Part shown: in pieces, positions 46,237 to 56,916 of the stretch
Numbering within the stretch: the first letter of the stretch is position 1
How the letters are laid out: each line of letters starts with the position of its first letter
Assembly: GCA_022570795.1 (NCBI GenBank)
Contig: JAKUDP010000017.1
Span: 372,001 to 436,000 of the forward strand
Direction of reading: 5' to 3'
Source of the DNA: Sphaerulina vaccinii
Taxonomy: Eukaryota; Ascomycota; Dothideomycetes; Mycosphaerellales; Mycosphaerellaceae
Length of the DNA: 64,000 nucleotides
Made by a program: the position numbers and the translations under genes
Notes under the pieces: generated by a model
The model's database searches: none
The model's input: the letters and a program-made list of their open reading frames with translations, nothing else
What the model was told of the DNA's origin: nothing

Positions 46237-47235
46237 ATGTCGCGTCCTCGCCCCTCGTCCACACTCCTGGACAACAAGGAGAAGGCCGGCGCAGCTTACG
46301 AAGCCCAGGTGAACATGAGCCGCAAGCGAAACGAGTCCGAGGATACCAATGATGAAGAAGTCACCCATGCCGAGCCACCAAGGAAGAAACTTCAGCGCTT
46401 TGGTACACGCAGAGAATGCAGTATCTGCTGCGAGAAAGTCTCGAAGTCGCGGTTCCCACTACATCCACACAAGGGCGCTCAAGAAGACTGCCGTATGTGC
46501 TGCAAGTGCTGGGAGAGACACCTCAATGCGGAGCTTGACAGCAAAGATTGGGACAAACTCAGCTGTCCACACTGTGGACAGTTGCTTCTACTTGAGGAGT
46601 TCGAGAAGCTATCCGTCACATTCAGCAAGAGGGTTGCCACAAAAGCGAAGTATGCGGACATGTCTCCGAGGGTATTTTGTAGCGAACTAACATGGCACAG
46701 GTTGCAAGAGAAAGCCACGAAGGGCTATCTGGAGACTGATCTAGGCGATGGCGAGAGTTTCGTCACCTGCCCATCCGCCGATTGCCAAAGTGGAGCGATC
46801 ATGGCAGGCGGCCATATCTTCACTTGCCCAGATTGCCACGCCAGATATTGTTTCAGCTGCGAGGCACCTATGCACGAGGACATCGGTTGCGCTGAGTATC
46901 TTCTGAGCTTGAGTCGAGCACAACAGAAGGTCGAAGAAGAAGAGCAGGCCAAAGTCACAGTGGAGAAGCACTCGAAAGCATGCCCAAACTGCCACGCCAG
47001 ACTGCAGAAGAATGGAGGATGTGATCATTTCACTTGTGAGTCTTAACTATCCTCGCAAATTGGCGATGAGCTGACCAGATCAGGCAAGCCATGCAGACAT
47101 CAGTTCTGCTGGGAGTGTTCTGCCCCATATGGAGGCGAATTGGGCATTCTTCGCGCTGGAAACTCTGCGCACCAGGATGGCTGCCGTTATAACTCTGCAA
47201 GGCTTCCATCCTACCAAGGACCACCTCTTGGATGA
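46237..47235 (+). CDS. RBR (RING1-IBR-RING2) E3 ubiquitin ligase
   Basis: Two exons, 46237-47035 and 47084-47235, across a 48 bp intron (GTGAGT, GCTGACC, TCAG), give 316 residues. RING1 starts at C61 (CSICCEKV) and continues to CPHCGQLLL; the IBR is CPSADCQSG ... CPDCHARYCFSCEAPMH; RING2 is CPNCHARLQKNGGCDHFTC followed by RHQFCWEC from exon 2. In RBR ligases ubiquitin passes from E2 to the Cys in the GGC motif, here C262, before reaching the substrate. The N-terminus has a basic stretch (PPRKKLQRFG). A 39-nt in-frame segment at about 46661-46699 has an ACTAAC branch and CAG acceptor and may be a short intron, which would give DMLQEKATKGYLE. It is in the same orientation as the next LPxEL gene. 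Confidence 0.9.
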
Positions 47236-47964
47236 CCTGCTAGAAGTGATGAGACCGAGCTCATTTGGGATGTGAAGGCGATCGCTGTTTCGCGTTCATG
47301 AAATGGGGAATTGAGGTGTTGGCCGATATCGTGCAAAGCGGTCGACTACTTTTGGTAGCTACCGCGTGCGAAGCTCAAAGCTTAAAGCGAATTCCAATTC
47401 TTGTGGTGTCTTTCTTCCACTTCTCGACTCGTCACCAAGCTGCAAAGATCGAGCTTCTCACAGCATTCAGAACTGACTACGACAACAGAGGAGAACTCCT
47501 AGCAATATCGCATTCACCACATCAGAACAGAGAGCCTCCAGTCTGCCTGATGAGTAGTAAAGCGTCGACGGAATCTGGTACACATCAAACATCCACTGGG
47601 CGAAGATGGTAGATGGTGGAGATCTTTCGTCCATCGAGCCTTGAAGTTACCGGTTGAAGACTCGAACGCCACGTGGTTGTATCCATTCCAAAATCCGAAT
47701 TTGCTGTGGTGTCTTTAACTTGTAAGCTCATCATAGCACCACGAGATATGTCTCTACCAGCTCCTCGCAGCAATCAGCGCAAACCAAGACACCAGAGGAC
47801 CGCCCAAGGCGACATTGTATTTGTGATTCCAGAACAGAGAGCCGTGAGTTGCCATCCTGCGAAAGCATAGCTCTCTCGCAGTCCGTAACACACCGAGCAT
47901 CCGGAGGCAAAGACATCGTGCAGCGGGAATATTCCTCGCCCTCAGAGAGGCTCTTCCATCGATT
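47236..47964. other. Intergenic region
   Basis: 729 bp between the RBR gene and the third LPxEL gene. Short frames only; nothing recognisable. Confidence 0.5.
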
Positions 47965-48549
47965 ATGCAGCATATACTCGAACGAGCTACTCAAGCAGTA
48001 GCATCTCATGGCCATTGTCCGCGACCACAGTCATCGCAACCGAAGTCCATCGAATGGCGCATCCATCAACTTCCTCAAGAGCTCCAGGATACGATTCTCG
48101 ACTTTGTGCTCACCATACCTGCCACCGAAGTCCATATCACAGCCAGGTACAGACCACCTTGGCAACTCGGCGTCGATCGCAGGACACGACGGGTCCAAGC
48201 AAAGGACTACTACCGCCACGTCCGCTTCACTTTCGCAGCGACCATGGACGGAGAATTGTTCATGAGCTGGCTCCGCATTTTTCTCGTCAGATATGGAGCG
48301 CTCATTGCAGAGATACGCATTCGCGCGAACTGGGACGCTCTCTTGAATTCATGGAGACCATTCACGCCTTGGGACTTTGATGCTATGCGCTATATTCTCC
48401 GCGACTTGCAAGAATATCTAGCTGCGGCTGGGCTTGGTTGGACCGGTCAGGCCAGAACGAACTGGCATTGCAGCGTAGGACAAACTCAACGATGGGTATC
48501 GCTAGCGGATCTGGAAGCCATGAGGGTGCAAGCGCGTACGATCGGATGA
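47965..48549 (+). CDS. F-box-like LPxEL-family protein, third member
   Basis: Single exon of 194 residues, ATG at 47965. It shares the layout of the two genes at 1540-3107: an LPQELQDTILDFVL motif (about residues 35-48), a basic middle (YRHVRFTFAATMDG) and the C-terminal WVSLADLEAMRVQ motif near residue 177. The divergence is much greater than between the tandem pair. The function is unknown; a substrate-adaptor role is possible if the motif folds as an F-box. Its neighbour upstream is an RBR ubiquitin ligase, but nothing links the two beyond proximity. Confidence 0.7.
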   Translation: MQHILERATQAVASHGHCPRPQSSQPKSIEWRIHQLPQELQDTILDFVLTIPATEVHITARYRPPWQLGVDRRTRRVQAKDYYRHVRFTFAATMDGELFMSWLRIFLVRYGALIAEIRIRANWDALLNSWRPFTPWDFDAMRYILRDLQEYLAAAGLGWTGQARTNWHCSVGQTQRWVSLADLEAMRVQARTIG

Positions 48550-49269
48550 AGGTCTCGATCAACTCTCGCAGTACAGAGGTATCCATTGCAGGAGCAGAAC
48601 AGCATCCTAGCTGTCTAAGCAATGTTACTTGGGTCAATACAAGCTGCAGCGGATGCAGCTCTCCGCGACTCGAGGAATCCAAGTATTTGCAAGCAGAGAC
48701 ATCGTGTGGCGCTAGCAACCAAGTTACTTTCGCCTGCGTACGATATCTCGAAATTGTCGACTTTCGAAGCACTGGTTGATATTGTGCCTGGTAGTGTGGC
48801 GTGTCAGACGCATGGCGGGAAGGATGCGAAGCCCTCTCTTGCGGACATCCCTGCAGCTCTGCCATGTGCCAGCTCACGTCTTCGTTGTGCAACGCTGCGG
48901 CTGAGCTTGGCATATGCAAACAGCAGCAATACCGTACGTGCGAAGTACTCCGTGGTCGTGGCTGAAGGGACACCTACTATACGAGGTCTGCTGACTGGAG
49001 GAAGTTCAATAATGATATGTCAGCGACCACTTCCAGCAATGTTGCGTGATGAGGAGCAGGATGCGATTACATCACTCATCTTGAGAGGATCGCTATGTAG
49101 AAGCCTATCCAGTGTAAGCTGAGAGTCGGTGACAATATACGGCTGTGCAATCATACCGTAACATCTGCGAATGCGAGCAGGTTGATGGGTATATAGGGCA
49201 TCTGCATGCTCAAGTAAAGTCTGTACCTGCATCAGCACAATATATCAACATCTATCCATACATCATACC
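48550..49269. other. Intergenic, promoter of the NIS1-like gene
   Basis: 720 bp. A 196-codon minus-strand frame (48383-48973) overlaps the LPxEL gene end and lacks any landmark. TATATAG at 49190-49196 is the probable TATA box of the next gene. Confidence 0.5.
49190..49196 (+). promoter_or_regulatory. TATA box of the NIS1-like gene
   Basis: TATATAG lies about 80 bp before ATG 49270, followed by a CA-rich leader typical of strongly transcribed fungal genes. Confidence 0.5.
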
Positions 49270-50227
49270 ATGTGGTCCCACATCATCGCAGCACTAGCAC
49301 TACTCGGCGTGGCCAGTGGTCGCATCGTCGGTCTTGCAGCTCCAAAAGTCATCGTTGCGAACAAGACCTTTACCGTCACTTTAGTGACCGAGAACTACAT
49401 TCAGTCAGTCAAGGACCTGGTCGCGGCATTCGCACTGACGCCCAGAGTCGACCTGGATGGCTTCATTGGCACAGAGTATCTTGGCTCGTACTATCTCGGA
49501 CCTGGTAAGTGGTGCTTCTCTCCAGCTTGGAGACAGCCAAGCTGATAACGCTCCAGACAAGTCGAACATCCTGACCAACATCACCTTTGAGGTCACGGCT
49601 CCTACCACTACAGTTGGAACATATCTCTCTGGAGTCGTCACGTCCTTATATGGCGCCTCAAACGGCGCCACAACACTTCAATGGAACGTGCCTGTGACTT
49701 ACGGAGATGAAGTCAGCACAGAGCAGGTATCCAGCTTCAACTTCACCAACGTCTGCGCCGGGTCAACACCCACAAATCCGGGCAACACCACTACCACCAG
49801 CACAACAACATCTCCCTCCACTGAACCGACCTCACCGCCAGTGACTGGCGATTGTTTCCCGACTTCCACTCAGACCCTGATACAGTCTTCTCTGGTGTAC
49901 GCTAACGCTCTTATCGACAGCATCGTGCAGTCAAACAATCAGACCGGACGTCAGAATCTTGGACAGCTTAATGGTTTCTTGGGAGACGTGTCGGCGGCTG
50001 TTGGAGTAGGTCGTGGCAGCGAGTCTTGTAACAATCCTGCTCCAACATCATGGCCACCTCTCTCGCCAGGTGACTCTCAGGTTCGTGCCATTTCGATTCT
50101 TCGGAATGCCCAGAGTGCTCTCCAGGCGGAACAAGGCGCGATTTTGCAGTGCAACGATGCTCAAGCGAAGAGCATCCAGTGTACAGTGCTCAGGCTTGTA
50201 GACGATCTGGACTCGTACTATTCTTGA
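49270..50227 (+). CDS. NIS1-like secreted protein with added C-terminal domain
   Basis: Two exons, 49270-49504 and 49557-50227, across a 52 bp intron (GTAAGT, GATAACG, CCAG), give 301 residues. A cleavable signal peptide (MWSHIIAALALLGVASG) leads into the NIS1-type domain, residues about 18-145: GLAAPKVIVANKTFTV, LVTENYIQSVKDLVAAF, SYYLGPDKSNILTNITF, and GTYLSGVVTSLYGASNG. NIS1 proteins are core secreted effectors of ascomycetes and basidiomycetes, reported to suppress plant pattern-triggered immunity. Unlike the usual ~160-residue form, this one continues through a Thr/Ser/Pro linker (about 147-174) into a second, helical, Cys-containing domain (175-301) that I do not recognise. The role in this organism is inferred from family only. 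Confidence 0.78.
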
Positions 50228-50971
50228 GCACGTTGAGACGATGGTAGCAGAACATGAAGTTGATACTCAGCACAATGATAGCCGCGATAACAAAACCGAT
50301 CACGTGCAATGGCGATCTGGGCCAGATCTGCTTCGTTTCGCTTCGCTTCTCCATCAACCATACAGCTTCTACCACAATACTTTTTCGCACCGCAATCGCG
50401 CGGTTGGCATCCTGGGTCCGAAGTCAGTGTCCGTCTTCAGGCTGTCGGCAACTCAAGGACGTGATGGTCGCCCGCATGTGTTCCCATTGCAACCGATGCC
50501 TTCAGCTGAGAAATCCTTCACCCGGGTCTGGTACGCGAGGTCTAACTTTATACTTTCCAAGCTGCTGCACTGCGAAGCTCGCGAGGTCTATGCAAGCCAC
50601 ATGTACGGAGTGCCCGCTATTCTCTGCATCTTTCATAGGCTCAAAGTCCGTCCGCTTTCCCAAAGCGTTAGCAACGCATCAAGCTCTTCCACGTGGCGGT
50701 CCAGACAGGTGTGTCCGGGTCACACTACTCTGACTGTGGCTACTGCTCTGCTGCAAAGCTCCTCGCTTGGCTTGACTTCACCGCAGCAGGCTGATTGCCA
50801 AGCACGGTATCGCGAGGTCTCGACGCCTTAAGCAGATCAAGCACAGCAAGCTCTGTGCCATGGCGTACGAGATAGATAGTCCTCGTGCGCCGCACACGAT
50901 GTGTTTGTTCTTTGCCTTTCTGTGACCACACTCTACACTGATACCCCCTGAATTTCTACACTCGGCCAGAC
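50228..50971. other. Intergenic region
   Basis: 744 bp between the NIS1-like gene and the membrane-protein gene, both on the plus strand. Two overlapping plus frames at 50241-50831 and 50254-50733 conflict with each other and lack landmarks. Nothing else seen. Confidence 0.5.
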
Positions 50972-53281
50972 ATGGAGAACAAGAAGGAGCCTCATGTGGT
51001 GGAACGCACGGTCTCCTTTGATCCTTTCGAACCGGAGACCATCGAGGCGAGAGAGGCTCGTGAACATGCAGAGATGAAGCTCGAATCTGGCACAGGCAGC
51101 GAGCGCTCGAGTCTGAACGACCCAGACTGGAGACCTGGATACATGAACCGTTTTCCGTAGGTGACTAGAGCGACGAGGTTTCACAGCATATCGCTGACTT
51201 GCAGATAGGTGGCTAGGATTTGGCTCGCTAGTATTCGTCCTCGTGTGCGCCATGGGTTGCGTCGTGACTCTACTGCTCGCTCAAGGGAAATCAGAAAGAG
51301 ACTGGCCAGAACAGATCGCTCCGAACGTGGTCATCACCATTCTGAACAGCTGTGCCAATTTGGCCTTTGGCATTGCGATCAGTAACGGCATCGCAATCGC
51401 CTGGTGGAGAAAGACGCTGCAAGGTTCGACAATTGAGCAGCTCAATCGGTCATGGCTCTTCTCAAGCTCGATCAAGGATGTACTGCTCGGTGCTAAGTAC
51501 TTCAACTTCATCGCGCTCGCAGCACTTGCAGCGAAACTCACTATCATTGATGGTGCATTGCTACAAAAGTCTTTCAGCACTGAAATATTGGCGGATAATG
51601 CTGTCAATATCACAGTCAGAGGATATGCCAATGAGACGATACCTATGACTGGGCGAGTGTCTGGACGGCAAGGTGAGTGAAAGCAACTGTTCTGAGGTTT
51701 TTTTTTCGATGCCTTACTGAGCTTGCGCCCACCACGACGACAAGCTTAAAGACAAGCAACGTGGAAAGACCTCTGCCTATTCAAAGATACTCGCTAACAT
51801 GTCTGCTCTTTTAGGTACACCCTCCCTACTTGCCAAGAACTTCAACGACGATCTCAAAGTTTGGGCGCAAGGAGGTGGTCTCTTGCCAAACATCTACAGT
51901 GGATGTGATGGTCTCTGCTTTCTTGGAGTACCCGGAGCCGGATTTGAGTTTGACTGCGCAGAGCCAGAAGCCATCAACATTGACTACGGCGCCCAGGTCA
52001 TCAATGCTACTGCGACAATAGGCACCTCGGAATGCAGTGACTCGTTGCAGGCTAATGGCACTTACAACTCAACTGTGTGCCAGCAGGCTGCGAATGACTT
52101 CAGTGCTAAGCTCTTCTCCCTCACCTTTCAAGCAGTCTACGATACAGCAGACGCCGGCTATTCCTGGGTCAACATGAGTATTGTGTCGACGAACGCCACG
52201 ACTACCGGAGACACATGCCCTGGCACGCTCACTCAGCAGGTCTGCAAGCTGAGGCCTGCAATCATCAACTACCCAGTACGAATCGAGAACTTCAAAGACT
52301 CGCACTCGGTGCGCAGCATGTCTCTTGGACTGAATCCTTACACGCAAGACAACTCTACATTCAAACTGTTCAACCGAGAGAAGAAGCAACAGAATGGATT
52401 TGACATTATGTCCTACAATGATGTACACGAGGACTTTACCACGAGTGACAATGACACTCGAACTCGTGTTGGCGGAGTAGCACTTGGGCTGACCACATAT
52501 CTTGGTGGAGACGCGAGCATGACCTATGGGGGAAAGTCAGGATATTCGCTGACCCAGAACGGTAATGCCGCTGTGTACCTCTACAATGATCTTGGCACAC
52601 AAGAAGGCCGGCTACAGACCAGCAACGAGTGCGGCTTTCAGTACGTCGATCCGATGCTCGAGCAGCATCTCGATGAGACCTTGGAGCTGCTGGACCCGGA
52701 AGGCAACTATGATGTGCCAAGTGTCGTTGGTAAGATCAACCAGATCATGTTCTCATTGGCTTTGGACATCTCGAACGAAGACGACGACAAGGATGTGGCC
52801 GGTGGTACCAAGAACCGCGCAGCAACGATATGTAAGACAAACCCATTGCGACATACCGCTTCGACTGACAACTTCTCCAGACCGCGATGAGATTCACTAC
52901 AAGATCAATGAACACTACATGTGGGGAGCCTTTGCCTCGATCCTGTTCTGTATCGTGTGCGTACTACCTGTATACTGGGGCTACTGGCAGCTTGGTCGCA
53001 ATGTTACTCTCGGGCCTTTCGAGATCGCAGCCGCATTTCGTGCGCCCAACCTGTACCACGAGTCGAACAAGCCAATCGCTAAGCTCATCAAGACGGAAGT
53101 TGGCGAAAGACAAGTCAAGCTGGGTCATATTACTGAAGGCCAGGATGCTGGAAAGATTGGAGTCGCAGAGCCTGAAGTCGTGTCGCGGATACATCCCTCA
53201 GCAACGCCAACTGCTTTGAAGCGTTTGTCGACGATGAGGCAGTCGAAGCAAAGTACGCCGCCTCATACGCCAAGGATATGA
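50972..53281 (+). CDS. Fungal multi-pass membrane protein with large extracellular loop, family unknown
   Basis: Four exons, 50972-51156, 51209-51672, 51815-52831 and 52881-53281, give 688 residues. Introns are 52, 142 and 49 bp; the second is unusually long and contains a T8 run. Topology: a charged N-terminal tail of ~60 residues, then three membrane spans (WLGFGSLVFVLVCAMGCVV; VVITILNSCANLAFGIAIS; YFNFIALAALAAKLTIIDG), a ~350-residue Cys- and N-glycosylation-site-rich outer loop (NAT, NGT, NST, NMS sequons), and a last span (FASILFCIVCVLPVYWGYW) before a ~110-residue cytoplasmic tail. WWRKTLQGSTIEQLNRSW after span 2 resembles a motif in unnamed fungal membrane proteins of DUF3176-like layout. 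The sequence suggests a cell-surface protein; no function can be given. Confidence 0.82.
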
Positions 53282-54200
53282 TAGAAATGTGATCACGTAG
53301 GCATGAAAGACGATATATATCTCTCGTATTCGCGTCCTTCACCCACGCACTGCATTTAAAACAGCCTGTCGCCGGTATCGATCTCCAGAAGCGAGAGTGG
53401 GACAAAGAAGGATCGATCACCCGTATCGCTCCGATACACAAACACGCTCCCTTGGAACAGCTCGAAGAGCTGTACTTGCATGTGTTGTAGTTGTACAGCA
53501 AAACAGCAAAGCTGTCAGCCCTAGTGCTACACAAACATTGGCCTTGTATATAAAGCTTTCAAGATCGAGCTTCTGAGTATATATCAAAGAGCCAAGACCG
53601 ATCTGCTGGTAGCTTGAATATGCGCCAAGATAGGCCTACTGGGTTGCTTATCTATATGCCTTGCCCCAGAAAGGCAACATCTCGCATGGTTTGGCACTTC
53701 ACCCGCCTATCATACACCACAATATAACTAGTACTCACGCGTAGCGAACAACCTCCGGCTTCTATGCTGTATACAGCCTTGCGAACCGACCGGCATTCCT
53801 TCGACCACATGGCCGCCACGCGAAGGAGCTTGTGAACACAAGCGGGTTGTTTCCAGCTTACTAGCCAATAGTTGGTGCAACTCATTGATGGGATATCCTT
53901 ATCTGTGCCAAGCATACCAGGCTCTTTCATCCTTTCGACCACGGTCTTTGTCCTAGCTCCCCGATGTGGTAAGCTGAGAGATAAGTGACACAAGCCGAGC
54001 TCGCTTGCTCTCGAAACCAGCATATGAAGTGAATGCTCCGTCGTCCTCGTGCGCGCGAGACCTCGTGGTGAAGCTGTTTTCATTTCTTGTATTCACTGTT
54101 GTGACTCAGGTCGCACCTTCCCCAACTTTATTTATAAATTCCAACCTCGAAGCTCACCTCAGAAATAACCAACAACAAAAACAAGAACACCACCACCAAG
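53282..54200. other. Promoter region of the ammonium transporter gene, with GATA sites
   Basis: 919 bp with no supported gene (a 143-codon minus frame at 53652-54083 has no landmark). Five HGATAR sites lie within 357 bp: AGATAG at 53628, TTATCT at 53648, CTATCA at 53707, TTATCT at 53899 and AGATAA at 53979. TTTATAAATT at 54131-54140 is a likely TATA box 61 bp before the ATG. Confidence 0.6.
53628..53984. promoter_or_regulatory. Cluster of five HGATAR sites (AreA/GATA-factor type)
   Basis: Sites at 53628-53633, 53648-53653, 53707-53712, 53899-53904 and 53979-53984, in both orientations. AreA/NIT2 GATA factors activate ammonium transporter genes under nitrogen limitation and prefer multiple sites. 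The sites are read directly; occupancy is inferred. Confidence 0.5.
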
Positions 54201-55758
54201 ATGTCTACACCCACGACGCCCGAGTTCAACGTCTCGGAGCCATACGGCGGCGACCCTCTCACAACCGATGTCAATGCACAATATGCTGGGCTCGAGTACC
54301 ACTACGTGTACCTCATATTCTGCGGATTCATCGTCTGGCTCATCATTCCTGGCATCGGCCTGCTTTACGGCGGTCTCGCAAGGAGAAAGAGTTCGCTCTC
54401 ACTGCTCTTCCAGAGTTTGATGGTGGCGGCCGTGACCACATTCCAATGGATGTTCTGGGGATACAGCTTGGCATACTCGAGAACTGCCAATGCCTTCATC
54501 GGGGATCTAACGAACTTCGGCCTGATGAAAGTCAGAGCCGCACCAAGTCCTGGCAGTGCAGTCATTCCTGAGGTGAGCGCGAGTTCGAGAGACTGGCGAT
54601 CGACCAAAGCTGACTCATATTAGATCGTCTTCTGCCTCTACCAACTCCTCTTCTGCGCCTGCACAGTCCAGATCGTGATCGGCGGGTCGTTCGAGCGCGG
54701 CCGGATCCTACCTTCACTGGTCTTCGCATTCTTCTGGGCGACGATCGTCTATTGCCCAATCGCATGCTGGACTTGGAATTCCAATGGGTGGCTGTACAAG
54801 CTGCCCTCGCTCGATTTTGCGGGAGGTGGCCCTGTGCACATCGCTTCTGGATGGGCTGGATTGGCGTACGCCTATGTCCTCGGCAAGCGAAGACATGTCG
54901 GTGAGAAGTCAAAGAAGAAGCCGCACAACACAACTCTGGTCTTCCTTGGTACCATCCTGATCTGGTTTGGCTGGTTCGGTCAGTTATCTCTGAAGATAAG
55001 TGAAGCACGACGCGGGACAAAGCTAACGCGTGACAGGATTCAACGGCGGCTCTGCTCTGAACGCCTCCATTCGCGCCATGTATGCTGCATTCAACACGAA
55101 CGTTGCCGCGAGCTTCGGTGTGCTAGGCTGGGTTCTAGTTGACTTCATCAGAACCAAGGGCAAATTCAGCGTCGTCGGTGCCTGTGAAGGTGCCATTGCT
55201 GGTCTCGTCGGCATTACACCAGCCGCGGGCTATGTCAGCTTCTGGCCAGCCGCAGTCATTGGCTTCGTGACCGCAGTAGTCTGCGCAAGCCTTCAGAACC
55301 TGAACGACTGGCTGAACATCGACGAAGGACTCGAGGTCTTCAAGCTCCACGCTGTTGGTGGCATGATGGGCTCGTTTCTCACCGGCATCTTCGCCGACCA
55401 AACCATCTCAGCTCTCGACGGCGCTTCACTGTACCCAGGAGGCATCAACGGAAACGGTGTGCAAGTGGGCAAGCAGTTCGCAGAGATTACCGCTATCAGC
55501 GCGTACAGCTTTGTTGTGAGCTGCATCCTGCTTCTCATCCTGAAGTACATTCCAGGCTTAGGACTGCGCGTCAGTGAGGAAGCTGAAATGCGCGGCTTGG
55601 ATCTAGATCAGTTCTTCGACGAGCAGATTGGCGATTGGACATACTTTGAGACATTCGAGGGAAACCACCAGCTCACTCAAGGCATACCGCAACCAGGCTT
55701 GCCTACGAGCAGTGCGGTGAGTGTGCAGGCCGAGACCAAGACTGAGAGCAAGGACTAG
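54201..55758 (+). CDS. Ammonium transporter (MEP/AMT/Rh family)
   Basis: Three exons, 54201-54572, 54624-54978 and 55037-55758, across introns of 51 bp (GTGAGC, CTGAC, TTAG) and 58 bp (GTCAGT, GCTAAC, ACAG), give 482 residues with about eleven membrane spans. Family features are present: the first span region GLLYGGLARRKSSLSLL, FQWMFWGYSLAYS, the channel His motif FAGGGPVHIASGWAGLAYA (H196), GTILIWFGWFGFNGGSAL, and the second channel His in FKLHAVGGMMGSF (H347). It moves ammonium across the plasma membrane as a trimer; some homologues (Mep2, MepB) also signal for filamentation. The C-terminal tail is short (about 70 residues). Upstream GATA sites fit nitrogen-catabolite control. Which MEP paralogue it is cannot be decided here. 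Confidence 0.96.
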
Positions 55759-56916
55759 AAGCCAGGACTTGGAAAGACTATGCGTGAGCAGGCTTGATGA
55801 TAACGTGATACCCTCGATAGCTCTGAAATGGAATGCATGATGTATTGACGTCTCTTGGATTGTGCGTATCGTCATGGCGTCACGGAGACCGATGTCCCAT
55901 GCTTCGGGAAAGTGCAGGATCAGGATCGGCCGATATCGTAGGAACGAGCTTGCGTACTGACGGCACCGTCCATTCGTGGTCATCTAGTAAGTTATTAGAT
56001 TGTCTGTTGTCTGCTTCTCGTTGTGCAGCGTGAAGAAGGAGAAAGCGTGCCACAGCGGAACCACGAGCAGTGCACAAATATGCTCGGATCTGATTAACGG
56101 TTCACTTCCGCCCTTTCATTCACTATTCGGGTCCAGAATCCTGCATCCATCCACCCTCCACCGGGCTCGCGAGCTGCAATACTGCGGATCATACTCGCGG
56201 TGTGCGAGAGAGTGCCGCGCTGGCTGTGGCTTGGTTATCATCGGCCTCGTTCTCGCTTCGTATGAGCTCATATAGCAGGGTTAGTGAATTGGCATAAGCC
56301 CTATCAACCACTTCATCGCGCATTTGCTGCCACTTGTCCTGCGTTGTCGGCGGGAACAAGAGCATCGCCGAGAATCGTTGCCGCTGTTCTCCACCCCACA
56401 ATCATAATCACTTCGCAACTCGAAAGACATGATAATTCTGAGTCGATCGCCGCACCACTTCTGTTGAAGAGGATTCATCTCTTCGTTCTCTTCCAGCGTC
56501 GTCCTCAAATTCGCGACAGTGTTTTCCGACCAGTTTAGAGGAATATCGAACGATTTCTGAGCACATGCAAAACACACATACATATCCCTGTCATAGACTC
56601 GCGCTAGTCTCGAAGACCGTCCCCGCTGCCACTTTCAACGACTTCAGCTTTTCCCCTTGATCTGAGCATTTGCCATACACAGCTGGAGTTACATTCTTGG
56701 AGGATATCGTACATCATTTGTTGTCTCGCTGAGGAAGTCAAAATAGCATCAGTCAGCACCGGCAGAGTCAGTCAGACAGTCAGCCGTAGACAAGGTGCAC
56801 GGGGAAGCCCTAGAGGACGATAAGCGCGGGATCGTCGCCTGGAGTCCTTTTTTATACCCACAGTTGTCCTCAGCTCTCACTTTCCTGTTGAGCGCGAGAT
56901 CAGAGAATCGGCAACT
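55759..56916. other. Intergenic, promoter of P450 reductase gene
   Basis: 1158 bp. Only short, mutually overlapping frames. A TTTATAC at 56851-56857 lies 60 bp before ATG 56917 and is a plausible TATA element. Confidence 0.5.

Noticed and set aside
46237..48549. Idea that the RBR ligase and the F-box-like gene form a ubiquitination unit
   Set aside because: Adjacency alone is not evidence; the F-box assignment itself is uncertain and RBR ligases do not need F-box adaptors.
48383..48973. 196-codon minus-strand frame
   Set aside because: It overlaps the 3' end of the LPxEL gene antisense and shows no recognisable family.
55790..55835. Box C-like TGATGA and CTGA pair suggesting a C/D snoRNA
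   Set aside because: The spacing of about 30 nt is too short, and no terminal stem or D box at the right place was seen.
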